Notes: a model not told the origin generated them from the sequence alone. A stretch of DNA of 8,747 nt from an uncultured Alphaproteobacteria bacterium (GCA_944391545.1 CALXTZ010000057.1:1-8747); one strand, 5' to 3'. Counted from the first letter of the stretch, positions 1 through 7,091 are shown. Numbers and translations are program-made.

Positions 1-561
1 CGGGTAACAAAAGAAAAATTAGCTCAAGAGCAGGAAAAATGGCGTGAAACATTTCAAAAATATCCGGAGCCGCGCTTGTCCGTTATTGTCGGCGGCGCTA
101 CGAAAAGAGCGCCTTTTACGGTCGAAATGGCACAAAATTTGGCGGCTCATGTCTTGGCTTTGAACCCGGGTTCCGTTTTGGTAACGACTTCTCGTCGCAC
201 GCCGGCCGATGTCGTCGCTGTGTTAAAAAATACTTTTCCGAAAGAAACGACATACTTTTATCAATTCGGTGACAGCGGCGAAAATCCGTATTTCGGCCTG
301 TTGGCATGGGGCGGGCAGATTGTCGTAACGGGCGATTCGATGTCTATGTGTTCGGAAAGCTGTGCCAGCGGTGTTCCCGTCTATATTTTTGCGCCGAAAG
401 GAACAATGGGTAAAAAGCATATGCGTTTTCATGAACAATTGTATCGATCCGGCTATGCAACAGCTTTGGGATCCGGTCAAATCGCGTTCGGCGGCTCTTT
501 AAATGCAGCCGAAGATATTGCCCAGAAAATTAAATCCATCTTGGGAATAAATGACGCCTAA
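1..561 (+). CDS. ELM1-family protein (mitochondrial fission ELM1-like), C-terminal part, 5' end outside window
   Basis: The frame is open from base 1 to the TAA at 559-561, giving 186 visible residues; the start lies upstream. The TTG at 76 is an in-frame leucine codon, not a credible start, because coding sequence continues before it. Visible motifs match the bacterial ELM1-like family (former DUF1022): VIVGGATK (residues 28-35), TTSRRTP (62-68), GENPYFGLLAWG (93-104) and the signature TGDSMSMCSES (110-120). The layout resembles a glycosyltransferase-B-like fold, with the acidic DSMSM/SE loop where a nucleotide-sugar site would be. Family members are usually above 300 residues, so roughly the C-terminal half is present. 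The biochemical role in bacteria is not established; the plant ELM1 name refers to mitochondrial fission. The stop codon overlaps that of the convergent DUF502 gene, and no terminator is visible after it. Confidence 0.85.
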   Translation, partial: RVTKEKLAQEQEKWRETFQKYPEPRLSVIVGGATKRAPFTVEMAQNLAAHVLALNPGSVLVTTSRRTPADVVAVLKNTFPKETTYFYQFGDSGENPYFGLLAWGGQIVVTGDSMSMCSESCASGVPVYIFAPKGTMGKKHMRFHEQLYRSGYATALGSGQIAFGGSLNAAEDIAQKIKSILGINDA

Positions 562-1274
562 TTTTCATCCTCGTCGGCAGAAGGGCGCGTTAAATCCTGT
601 TTAGCGGATTGAATGGCCTCATCCATGATGGCTTGTTGAGTTTGCGGGGAATCAGGCGTCACAATGCCGGTGGAAATAATGATTTTCCAAGCGTCATCAA
701 CACGCAACTCCAACGGAATAATGTCTTTTTTGGGAACGAAAATCAAAAAACCGGACGTCGGGTTCGGTGTCGTCGGCACATAGATGCTGACCAGCTCTTT
801 TTTGACGTTTTTCTGAATGCCGGAATAAACTTCTCCCGTAATAAACGCAATCGTCCATAAATCCGGGCGCGGGTATTGAACCAAAACGGCTTGCCGGAAA
901 GCAGTCGTTTGTCCGCCGCCCATAACCGTTTCCAAGATTTTGCGCAAGGCACTGTAAATGCCGGAAACAACGGGCATTTTGGCAATCAGTTTGTTCATCA
1001 TTTTGATCAGCGCATTGCCGATGAAACCCGAAGCAACCATACCGATTAAAACCAAAGCAACCAATAAAATAACCAATCCGAGCCCCGGAATGCCATAGGG
1101 TAAATAGTTTTCCGGATTGTATTCCGCCGGAATCAGACCGGTGACTTTTTTATCAATGAAGTTGATGAGTTCGACGGCCAGATAAATCGTAATCGCTAAC
1201 GGCGCCGAAACAAGGATGCCGGTTAAAAAATAAGTTTTCAGACTCCGTGATTTTTTGTTTTTTTCTTGTGTCAT
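558..1274 (-). CDS. DUF502 family inner-membrane protein
   Basis: This encodes 238 residues, a normal length for DUF502 proteins. Two hydrophobic segments are clear: about residues 14-36 (YFLTGILVSAPLAITIYLAV region) and 62-86 (IPGLGLVILLVALVLIGMVA region), the second preceded by the PGLG turn typical of the family. Conserved blocks follow: PVVSGIYSALRKILETV (101-117), then a soluble domain with PTTPNPTSGFLIFVPKKDI (167-185). The C-terminus is polar and acidic. The start ATG at 1274 is supported by a Shine-Dalgarno sequence read on the minus strand (GGGAG at 1281-1285, 6-base spacer). It ends with TAG at 558-560, overlapping the stop of the ELM1-like gene. Molecular function is unknown; some plant homologues (LCV/COV1 type) affect vascular patterning, which says little about bacteria. 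It probably acts in the cytoplasmic membrane. Confidence 0.88.
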   Translation of the reverse strand: MTQEKNKKSRSLKTYFLTGILVSAPLAITIYLAVELINFIDKKVTGLIPAEYNPENYLPYGIPGLGLVILLVALVLIGMVASGFIGNALIKMMNKLIAKMPVVSGIYSALRKILETVMGGGQTTAFRQAVLVQYPRPDLWTIAFITGEVYSGIQKNVKKELVSIYVPTTPNPTSGFLIFVPKKDIIPLELRVDDAWKIIISTGIVTPDSPQTQQAIMDEAIQSAKQDLTRPSADEDEN

Positions 1275-1280
1275 GCGTGT

Positions 1281-1285
1281 CTCCC
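1281..1285 (-). promoter_or_regulatory. Ribosome binding site of the DUF502 gene
   Basis: On the minus strand this reads GGGAG within TAAGGGAGA, six bases before the ATG at 1274. It supports the chosen start for the DUF502 protein. Confidence 0.7.
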
Positions 1286-1308
1286 TTAACGGAACTTATA
1301 TTGGCACA

Positions 1309-1318
1309 CCGCATGCGG
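1309..1318. repeat. Perfect 10-bp palindrome in the divergent intergenic region
   Basis: CCGCATGCGG is its own reverse complement. It lies 35 bases upstream of the DUF502 start and 118 bases upstream of plsY, in the region where a shared regulator would be expected to bind. No known operator is recognised. A seven-G run at 1327-1333 lies just to its right. Confidence 0.4.
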
Positions 1319-1367
1319 ATTGTAAAGGGGGGGCTTTTTAAAATGTGTTAAAAAACGTAATCAAGAC

Positions 1368-1396
1368 TTGCCAAATCACTTTCTTTCATGTAAAAG
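1368..1396 (+). promoter_or_regulatory. Candidate sigma70-type promoter for the plsY-dprA-topA operon
   Basis: TTGCCA (1368-1373, five of six matches to TTGACA and preceded by C, as is common in alphaproteobacterial -35 boxes) is followed after 17 bases by TAAAAG (1391-1396, four of six matches to TATAAT). Transcription would start near 1403, giving a short leader of about 30 bases before plsY. The -10 box is weak, so the call rests on the -35 box and the exact spacing. Confidence 0.42.
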
Positions 1397-1400
1397 AAAG
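1379..1400. repeat. 8-bp inverted repeat covering the candidate plsY -10 region
   Basis: CTTTCTTT (1379-1386) is the exact reverse complement of AAAGAAAG (1393-1400), separated by the six bases CATGTA. It spans the spacer and the -10 box of the candidate plsY promoter, so it could be an operator. It is AT/purine-biased and has no downstream T-run on the plus strand, so it does not look like a terminator. Confidence 0.45.
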
Positions 1401-1422
1401 GCATTACACATGTATTTCCATC

Positions 1423-1430
1423 AAAGGAGG
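1423..1430 (+). promoter_or_regulatory. plsY: Strong ribosome binding site of plsY
   Basis: AAAGGAGG is close to a full anti-16S complement and lies five bases before the ATG at 1436. It decides the start: the nearby ATG at 1431 is in another frame and too close to the ribosome binding site. Confidence 0.85.
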
Positions 1431-1435
1431 ATGAC

Positions 1436-2035
1436 ATGATTTATCTGATTTCTGCCGTTATCGGCTATTTCTTGGGTTCGGTTCCGTTCGGTTTGGTTAT
1501 TACGCGTTTGGCAGGGTTGGGAGACATCCGTCAAATCGGTTCGGGCAATATCGGTGCGACGAATGTGCTGCGGACGGGGCGAAAGGATTTAGCTCTTTTA
1601 ACATTGATTTGCGATGTCAGCAAAGCCGGTGTTGCGGCCTTGATTGCACAAGCGCTTTTTGATAATCCGATTGCCGGTCTGACGGCCGGTACGGCCGGCG
1701 TGATCGGGCACAACTTTCCGATTTGGTTAAAGTTTAAAGGCGGAAAAGGAGTTGCTTCCACTTTGGGCATGATGTTGGCAACCAATCCGTTGGTCGGCGT
1801 GTTGGCTTGTTTGACATGGCTGCTTGTCGCTGTTTTGTTCAGATATTCTTCTTTGTCGGCTTTAACGGCTTTAGCTTTTTCGCCGATTTATGCATGGGTT
1901 CTCGGCGGGGCTGATGCGCGTGTGTATGCTTTGTTTTATGCTTTTTTGGCGCTTCTCTCGTTCGTCCGGCACAAAGCCAATATTTTGCGGTTGCTGAACG
2001 GAACGGAAACTCAAATTAAAATAAAAAAGGAATAA
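1436..2035 (+). CDS. plsY: Glycerol-3-phosphate acyltransferase PlsY
   Basis: PlsY transfers the acyl group of acyl-phosphate (made by PlsX) to the sn-1 position of glycerol 3-phosphate, giving lysophosphatidic acid, the first membrane-bound step of phospholipid synthesis. The 199-residue protein has the usual length and several hydrophobic segments. All three family motifs are present: GSGNIGATNVLRTG (35-48), GHNFPIWLKFKGGKGVAS (91-108) with the glycine-rich KGGKG phosphate-binding loop, and RHKANILRLLNGTE (178-191). The N-terminal GSVPFGL (14-20) is also typical. The start is fixed by a strong Shine-Dalgarno sequence. dprA begins two bases after the stop, so the two genes are co-transcribed. 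The C-terminus is lysine-rich (IKIKKE). The lysine-glycine usually seen after the first motif is KA here (63-64), a minor change. Confidence 0.97.
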   Translation: MIYLISAVIGYFLGSVPFGLVITRLAGLGDIRQIGSGNIGATNVLRTGRKDLALLTLICDVSKAGVAALIAQALFDNPIAGLTAGTAGVIGHNFPIWLKFKGGKGVASTLGMMLATNPLVGVLACLTWLLVAVLFRYSSLSALTALAFSPIYAWVLGGADARVYALFYAFLALLSFVRHKANILRLLNGTETQIKIKKE

Positions 2036-2037
2036 AA

Positions 2038-3177
2038 ATGTTACAAGAATTATCTCCTGAAGAAAAAAAAGACTGGCTGCGGCTGTATCGTTCGGAAAAT
2101 GTAGGCCCGATTACGTTCAGAAACCTGCTGGATTATTATGAGACGCCGACGGAAGCGTTGCGCCATATTTCGGAATTTGCCAAACGCGGCGGTCGGAAAA
2201 AAGAAATCAGTGTTTGTTCCAAAAGCACCGCTCAACAGGAAATAGAGAAAACCGAAGCCATCGGCGGAAAAATGATTGCTTTTTGTGAGCCGGATTATCC
2301 GGAATTGCTGCGGTTGATTGAAGATGCGCCGCCGATTATTTCCGTCTTGGGATACCATTCGTTGCTGAATAAAAAGTGTGTTGCGATGGTTGGGACGCGC
2401 AATGCATCGTTAAACGGGAAAAATATGGCGCGAAAATTGGCTTTTGATTTGTGTCAATCAGATTACGTTGTCGTTTCCGGATTGGCGCGCGGGATTGATG
2501 CGGCAGCGCATGAAGGTGCCTTGGCTAATACGACAAACGGTGGGACGGTTGCCGTTGTCGGAACGGGCGTAGATGTGGTTTATCCGGCAGAAAATAAAGC
2601 TTTATATGATAAAATAGCCGAACGCGGCGTGATTGTTTCCGAATTTGCTCTCGGCTCACAACCGTTTCCCGGAAATTTTCCGCGACGCAATCGGATTATT
2701 TCGGGATTGTCCAGCGGGCTGGTTGTCATCGAGGCGAATGAAAAATCCGGGTCTTTGATTTCGGCCGAATTGGCAAAGGAACAAAGAAGACAGGTGTTTG
2801 CCGTACCGGGTTGTCCTTTGGATCCCAGAAGCCGCGGGCCGAATTCTTTGTTGAAACGAGGGGCAAAGCTGGTAGAAGAAGCAAAAGACATCATCGATGT
2901 TTTGGATCCGATTAAAATATCGGATATGAGGGATTTGTATCAGGAAAAAACGGATACGTCCATGGTCAATCCGGAAGTTTCGGACGTCACGGATGCGCGC
3001 GGATTGATTTTAAGAAATTTAAGTCCTGAAACGATTTTAGTTGACGAACTCATCAGAGAGTGTCATTTATCAGCATCAGTGGTAAATGTTGTATTGGTCG
3101 AGTTAGAATTAGCCGGTCGCATTGAACGGTTCCCGGGAAATCGTGTTTCGCTGATTGCTGATTCGATGTTAGGATAA
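2038..3177 (+). CDS. dprA: DNA-processing protein DprA (Smf)
   Basis: DprA binds incoming single-stranded DNA during natural transformation and loads RecA; it is also kept in many bacteria not known to be competent. The 379-residue protein has three parts: an N-terminal helical SAM-like domain (about 1-80, with NVGPITFRNLL at 21-31), the Rossmann-like DprA core (about 90-290), and a C-terminal winged-helix domain (about 319-375). Core motifs are VGTRNAS (118-124), SGLARGIDAAAHEGAL (147-162), GTGVDVVYPAEN (175-186), FPRRNRIISGLSSG (214-227), KSGSLISAELA (236-246) and GPNSLLKRGA (267-276). The ATG at 2038 lies two bases after plsY and is served by AAAAAGG at 2024-2030, inside the plsY end. It is the middle gene of a conserved alphaproteobacterial block. 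Presence of dprA alone does not show competence; no com genes are in view. Confidence 0.96.
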   Translation: MLQELSPEEKKDWLRLYRSENVGPITFRNLLDYYETPTEALRHISEFAKRGGRKKEISVCSKSTAQQEIEKTEAIGGKMIAFCEPDYPELLRLIEDAPPIISVLGYHSLLNKKCVAMVGTRNASLNGKNMARKLAFDLCQSDYVVVSGLARGIDAAAHEGALANTTNGGTVAVVGTGVDVVYPAENKALYDKIAERGVIVSEFALGSQPFPGNFPRRNRIISGLSSGLVVIEANEKSGSLISAELAKEQRRQVFAVPGCPLDPRSRGPNSLLKRGAKLVEEAKDIIDVLDPIKISDMRDLYQEKTDTSMVNPEVSDVTDARGLILRNLSPETILVDELIRECHLSASVVNVVLVELELAGRIERFPGNRVSLIADSMLG

Positions 3178-3180
3178 AAA

Positions 3181-5658
3181 ATGAAGTTAGTTATTGTTGA
3201 ATCACCGGCAAAAGCCAAAACGATTAATAAATACTTGGGATCGGATTATAAAGTGATTGCCAGCTTCGGACATGTCAGAGATTTGCCCGCAAAGGATGGT
3301 TCCGTGCTGCCGGACAAAGATTTTGAAATGTCCTGGAGCGTTGATTCAAAAGGTGAAAAACATTTAAAAGACATCATTACGGCGCTTTCAAAGGCGGATG
3401 AAGTTTATTTGGCATCCGACCCGGATCGCGAAGGAGAAGCGATTGCCTGGCATATTGTTCAAGAATTAAATCGGCGTAAAAAATTAAAAGTCCCGGTGAA
3501 GCGGGTCGTTTTTAATGAAATTACAAAGTCTGCGGTAACCGAAGCGATTAAAAATCCGCGTGAAATTGATATGAACTTGGTTGATGCGTATTTGGCTCGC
3601 CGTGCGCTTGATTATTTGGTCGGGTTTACGTTGTCGCCCGTTTTGTGGCGCAAACTGCCGGGCAGTAAGTCGGCCGGACGTGTTCAATCCGTAGCGTTGC
3701 GGTTGATTTGCGACCGGGAAAAAGAAATTGAAGCTTTTAAAGCACAGGAATATTGGACGATCGGTGCTTTATTGGAAACGGGGGAGAAGGCTGATTTCAA
3801 AGCGGCTCTGACACACGTGGATGGCAAAAAGCTCGATAAATTTGCTTATGCCGATGAAAAGAGCGCGTTAGCTGTCAAGGCACGGGTGCAGGGCGCCGCT
3901 TATACCGTCGGTTCGATTGAAAAGAAACAGGTTAAGCGCAATCCGGCGCCGGCTTTTACGACATCGACTTTACAACAGGAGGCTTCTCGGAAGCTGGGCT
4001 TTTCCGCCAAAAAGACCATGAAAACTGCTCAAGAACTCTATGAAGGCGTGGATATCGGCGGAGAAACGGCCGGATTGATTACTTATATGCGTACGGACGG
4101 CGTTGCTTTGGCGGAAGAAGCTATTGCGGCAATGCGGGCTTTTATTGAAAAAGAGTATGGGGCAGATTATTTGCCGGCCCATCCGCGTTATTATAAAAAC
4201 AAAGTCAAAAATGCGCAAGAAGCGCATGAAGCCATCCGTCCGACCAATATTAACCGGACGCCGGAACAAATGGCGAAGTTTTTGGATAAAGACCATTTGA
4301 AGCTTTATGAATTGGTTTGGAAGCGCGCTTTGGCTTGTCAGATGGAAAGCGCCGTATTGGACAAAGTTTCCGTCGATATTCCGTCTCAAGACGGTTCTTT
4401 ATTGTTGCACGCAACCGGTCAGACGATTGCTTTTGCCGGGTTTATTAAAGTTTATAAAGAAGACGTCGATGATGATAAAGAAGAAGACAGCGCCATGTTG
4501 CCGCCGATGAAAACCGGAGATGCTTTGACGTTGTTGGATGTGATGGCGGATCAACACTTTACGGAACCGCCGCCGCGGTATTCGGAAGCCAGTTTGGTCA
4601 AGAAAATGGAAGAGCTCGGAATCGGGCGTCCGTCCACATATGCATCGATTTTGTCGGTTTTGCAGGAACGCAACTATGTTCGTTTGGACAAAAAGCGGTT
4701 TATTCCGGAAGATCGCGGCCGGGTTGTAACGGCTTTTTTGGAAAACTTCTTTAATCAATACGTCCAGTATGATTTTACGGCCAATTTGGAAAACCAGTTG
4801 GATGATATTACTTCCGGGGCCGAGCAATGGAAAAAAGTGTTGACGGCATTCTGGAAAAGCTTTAACGAGACCGTGCAGGAAGTATCGCCTTGCCGGACAG
4901 CGGATGTTCTGGAAAAAGTCGATGCGGCGATGGAACAGCATTTATTTCCTACGCCTGAAAGTCGCGTTTGTCCCGAATGCCACACCGGCACGTTGTCTTT
5001 AAAAGTGGGTCGGTTCGGGGCTTTTATCGGATGTTCGAATTATCCGGAATGCAAGTATACACGCCAATTTAGCAAAACGGCGACGCAAGAGGGAGAAGCA
5101 CCGTCGGATGAACCGGAACAACAGCCGGAAATGCGCCTTATCGGGCAGGATGCGGCCGGACATGCTGTTTGCGTTAAAAAGGGACCGTACGGTTGGTATG
5201 TTCAATTGGGTGAAGGCAAAGAAGCCAAACGGATTTCGGTTCCTAAATCAATGGATCCGCAAACGATGACATTGGAACAATCAATGGGGTTGTTGGCTTT
5301 GCCGCGTTTATTGGGAACTGATCCCGAAACAAATGAAGTGATTGAAGCTTCCATCGGTCGATTCGGCCCTTATGTCAAACGAGGCAAAACGTTTCAGTCT
5401 CTGGCGCCTTCGGATGATGTTTTAACCATTGATTTGGCGCGCGCTTTGGCTTTGTTGTCGAACGGTAAAGCCAAATCCGAAGTTTTGGAATTAGGCGAAT
5501 ATGAGGGGGCTAAAATCGGTTATTTAATCGGCCGATACGGACCTTATTTGAAATGGGGCAAGAAAAATATTGCGCTGCCGAAAGCCTTTAAAGACGGTAA
5601 AACAAAGCCGACTTTTGAAGAGGCTATGAAAATCGTGCAGGGTGCTTCAAAAAAGTAA
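3181..5658 (+). CDS. topA: DNA topoisomerase I (type IA), TopA
   Basis: TopA relaxes negative supercoils by cutting and passing one strand through a covalent tyrosine-DNA link. At 825 residues it fits the alphaproteobacterial size. The N-terminal TOPRIM domain carries VESPAKAKTI (6-15, catalytic Glu7) and the acidic triad D80-x-D82-x-E84 in ASDPDREGEAIAWH. The catalytic tyrosine is Y302 in GLITYMRTDG. A helical core follows, with EAHEAIRPTN and the late core motif ELGIGRPSTYASI. The C-terminus has a single four-cysteine zinc ribbon (C597, C600, C618, C624). At least three TopA C-terminal repeats then follow, marked by GPYGWYV (668), IGRFGPYVKRG (725) and IGRYGPYLKWG (783). The start is three bases after the dprA stop with a modest AGGA at 3171-3174, so translation is probably coupled. 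The end is basic (GASKK), common in this class for DNA binding. Confidence 0.97.
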   Translation: MKLVIVESPAKAKTINKYLGSDYKVIASFGHVRDLPAKDGSVLPDKDFEMSWSVDSKGEKHLKDIITALSKADEVYLASDPDREGEAIAWHIVQELNRRKKLKVPVKRVVFNEITKSAVTEAIKNPREIDMNLVDAYLARRALDYLVGFTLSPVLWRKLPGSKSAGRVQSVALRLICDREKEIEAFKAQEYWTIGALLETGEKADFKAALTHVDGKKLDKFAYADEKSALAVKARVQGAAYTVGSIEKKQVKRNPAPAFTTSTLQQEASRKLGFSAKKTMKTAQELYEGVDIGGETAGLITYMRTDGVALAEEAIAAMRAFIEKEYGADYLPAHPRYYKNKVKNAQEAHEAIRPTNINRTPEQMAKFLDKDHLKLYELVWKRALACQMESAVLDKVSVDIPSQDGSLLLHATGQTIAFAGFIKVYKEDVDDDKEEDSAMLPPMKTGDALTLLDVMADQHFTEPPPRYSEASLVKKMEELGIGRPSTYASILSVLQERNYVRLDKKRFIPEDRGRVVTAFLENFFNQYVQYDFTANLENQLDDITSGAEQWKKVLTAFWKSFNETVQEVSPCRTADVLEKVDAAMEQHLFPTPESRVCPECHTGTLSLKVGRFGAFIGCSNYPECKYTRQFSKTATQEGEAPSDEPEQQPEMRLIGQDAAGHAVCVKKGPYGWYVQLGEGKEAKRISVPKSMDPQTMTLEQSMGLLALPRLLGTDPETNEVIEASIGRFGPYVKRGKTFQSLAPSDDVLTIDLARALALLSNGKAKSEVLELGEYEGAKIGYLIGRYGPYLKWGKKNIALPKAFKDGKTKPTFEEAMKIVQGASKK

Positions 5659-5677
5659 ACGGTTTTGCATTTTTTGC

Positions 5678-5706
5678 TAGCCAAACGAAAAAAAAACAGG
5701 TATAAC
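5678..5706 (+). promoter_or_regulatory. Candidate promoter for the phosphofructokinase gene
   Basis: TAGCCA (5678-5683, four of six matches to TTGACA) is followed after 17 bases by TATAAC (5701-5706, five of six matches to TATAAT). Transcription would begin near 5713, about 29 bases before the start codon at 5742. The -10 box is exactly the loop of the inverted repeat at 5696-5711, which would suit repression by a protein bound there. Confidence 0.4.
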
Positions 5707-5711
5707 CCTGT
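5688..5711 (-). terminator. Possible minus-strand terminator, or operator around the pfk -10 box
   Basis: ACAGG (5696-5700) and CCTGT (5707-5711) form a five-base inverted repeat with loop TATAAC. On the minus strand the hairpin is followed at once by a run of T (complement of the nine A at 5688-5696), the arrangement of an intrinsic terminator. On the plus strand there is no T-run after it, so it would not stop topA transcripts. No minus-strand gene ends here, so the structure would either stop antisense transcription into topA or, alternatively, be an operator overlapping the pfk promoter. The stem is short. Confidence 0.3.
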
Positions 5712-5741
5712 CATTTACATAATGAAACAAAGAGGATGAAA

Positions 5742-6836
5742 ATGTCGGATAAAAAAAGAATCGGTGTGTTGACAAGCGGCGGCGACTGTTCTGGTTTAAA
5801 TACGGCCATTCGGGCAGTGGCTTGTTCTGCTTTAAGCCGCGGTTGGGATGTTTTTGGTATTTATAATGCAACGGACGGCTTGTTTGCTCGACCGATGCAC
5901 TACAAGCAATTTACGTATGCGGACTTTGATTTTCCGTATGCGCGCTTGGGCGGAACGATGCTCGGGACAAACAACTCCGGCAATCCGAATCAACAAATAA
6001 CGGCAGACGGATCCGTTGAAGAATTGACGGACGAACAATTGGTGGAACGATTCCGTGACGGTGTCAAGGAATTGGGGTTGGATGCTTTGGTCGTCATCGG
6101 CGGCGACGGTTCGATGGCGATTGTCAGCAAGTTCTGTCAACAGGCCGGTATTGCCATGGTTGGCATTCCCAAAACAATTGATAACGATGCGCCGGCGACG
6201 GAAAGCGCTATCGGATTTGCAACGGCCAGAAATATTGTCATGGAAGCGTTAGATCGGTTAGACACCACAGCTAATTCGCACCAACGGATTATGATTGTGG
6301 AAGTGATGGGACGCGGTGCCGGACATTTGGCTTTGGAAGGTGCTATTGCAGGAATGGCTGACATTTGTTTGATTCCGGAAATTCCGTATACATATGAAGG
6401 GGTCGTGAAGAAGCTGCGTGAAATTCGTGCCAGCGGCCGCAGTCATACGTTGATGGTTGTTGCGGAAGGCATCAAGACGCCGGAAGGCAAGCATTTTTAT
6501 GCAGCGAACGGTCGGACGTTTGCCGGCGTTGCCAATTACTTTACGGAACGGTTAAGTCAAGAACCGGATAAGTTCAATGTCAGAGCGAATATTTTAGGAC
6601 ACGTTCAACGCGGCGGAACGCCGATGGCGCAAGACCGGTTGTTGGCATCTGCTTTTGCGGTTCATGCGATCGAACTGTTGGAAAAAGGCCAGACCAATCG
6701 AATGGTTGTTTGCCAAAAGGGACGTATTTCGGACATGGATTTAAAAGATGTTTTAAAAATTGCACATACGCCGGTGGATCCGAACGGAGCGATGGTTCAA
6801 GTCGCCAGAGGGCTCGGTATGTATGTCGGTGAATAA
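5742..6836 (+). CDS. pfkA: 6-phosphofructokinase, mixed ATP/PPi-type family
   Basis: The enzyme phosphorylates fructose 6-phosphate to fructose 1,6-bisphosphate in Embden-Meyerhof glycolysis (reversible if PPi-dependent). The 364-residue protein has LTSGGDCSGLNTAIRA near the N-terminus, VIGGDGSMAI (118-127), PKTIDND (143-149, catalytic base D147), MGRGAGHLAL and the late motif LGHVQRGGTPMAQDR. Donor-site residues are mixed: G123 in GGDGS is ATP-type, while K144 in PKTIDND is PPi-type, as in the mixed group III PFK family; most characterised members of that group use PPi. The donor is therefore unresolved. I use the ATG at 5742, because AAAGAGG (5729-5735) is six bases upstream of it and abuts the other in-frame ATG at 5736. 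It has its own candidate promoter and is separated from topA by 83 bases. Many Alphaproteobacteria lack PFK and use the Entner-Doudoroff route. Confidence 0.94.
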   Translation: MSDKKRIGVLTSGGDCSGLNTAIRAVACSALSRGWDVFGIYNATDGLFARPMHYKQFTYADFDFPYARLGGTMLGTNNSGNPNQQITADGSVEELTDEQLVERFRDGVKELGLDALVVIGGDGSMAIVSKFCQQAGIAMVGIPKTIDNDAPATESAIGFATARNIVMEALDRLDTTANSHQRIMIVEVMGRGAGHLALEGAIAGMADICLIPEIPYTYEGVVKKLREIRASGRSHTLMVVAEGIKTPEGKHFYAANGRTFAGVANYFTERLSQEPDKFNVRANILGHVQRGGTPMAQDRLLASAFAVHAIELLEKGQTNRMVVCQKGRISDMDLKDVLKIAHTPVDPNGAMVQVARGLGMYVGE

Positions 6837-6845
6837 GAACATATC

Positions 6846-6874
6846 TTGCATTTTGAAAGAAAGTTGCTTATACT
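6846..6874 (+). promoter_or_regulatory. Sigma70-type promoter of the YdcH-like gene
   Basis: TTGCAT (6846-6851) is followed after exactly 17 bases by TATACT (6869-6874, five of six matches to TATAAT). Transcription would begin near 6881, about 30 bases before the ATG at 6912. The -35 box keeps only the TTG core. It starts ten bases after the pfk stop, so the small gene is probably transcribed independently. Confidence 0.55.
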
Positions 6875-6911
6875 ATTTAAATGGGTTCAACAACAAAGAG
6901 GGAGTCGTTAA

Positions 6912-7091
6912 ATGAATACAGAAAAAATGGAAAAACACTTACAAGCTTTGAAAGAAAAACACAAAGCCCTTGATGTGCAGATTGAAGAAGAAAATGCACG
7001 TCCGGCTCCGAATGATGCGATCATTCAAGAACTGAAAAAGCAAAAACTGAAAATTAAAGAAGAAATCCAGGAAATTGAAGCCGGAAAATAA
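6912..7091 (+). CDS. YdcH family (DUF465) small coiled-coil protein
   Basis: A 59-residue protein with a clear start: GAGGGAG at 6898-6904 lies seven bases before the ATG. It matches the DUF465/YdcH pattern: an N-terminal helix with LQALKEKHKALDVQIEEE (10-27), a short break ARPAPND (29-35), then a second lysine-rich helix IIQELKKQKLKIKEEIQEIE (37-56). The family is thus a helical hairpin or short coiled coil, usually 60-80 residues, widespread in Proteobacteria and of unknown function. The protein is highly charged and should be cytoplasmic. It has its own promoter upstream and a strong terminator five bases after the stop, so it forms a single-gene unit. Confidence 0.88.
   Translation: MNTEKMEKHLQALKEKHKALDVQIEEENARPAPNDAIIQELKKQKLKIKEEIQEIEAGK

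Noticed and set aside
76..78. TTG at 76 as the start of the ELM1-like gene
   Set aside because: The same frame is open to base 1 and the family is much longer, so this is an internal leucine codon.
1295..1326. Minus-strand promoter for DUF502: TTTACA (1321-1326) and TATAAG (1295-1300)
   Set aside because: The boxes look reasonable singly, but the spacer is 20 bases, too long for a normal sigma70 promoter, and other pairings were weaker.
4399..4941. 180-residue minus-strand open frame inside topA
   Set aside because: It lies wholly opposite an unambiguous topA with all core motifs, has no ribosome binding site that I can see, and its arginine/phenylalanine/isoleucine-rich composition is what antisense reading of such genes gives.
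5661..5680. T-run after topA as a plus-strand intrinsic terminator
   Set aside because: Six T at 5670-5675 are present, but no convincing GC-containing stem lies immediately before them.
5736..5741. Upstream ATG at 5736 as the pfk start
   Set aside because: The AGAGG ribosome binding sequence directly abuts this ATG, leaving no spacer. The ATG at 5742, two codons later in the same frame, has a six-base spacer.
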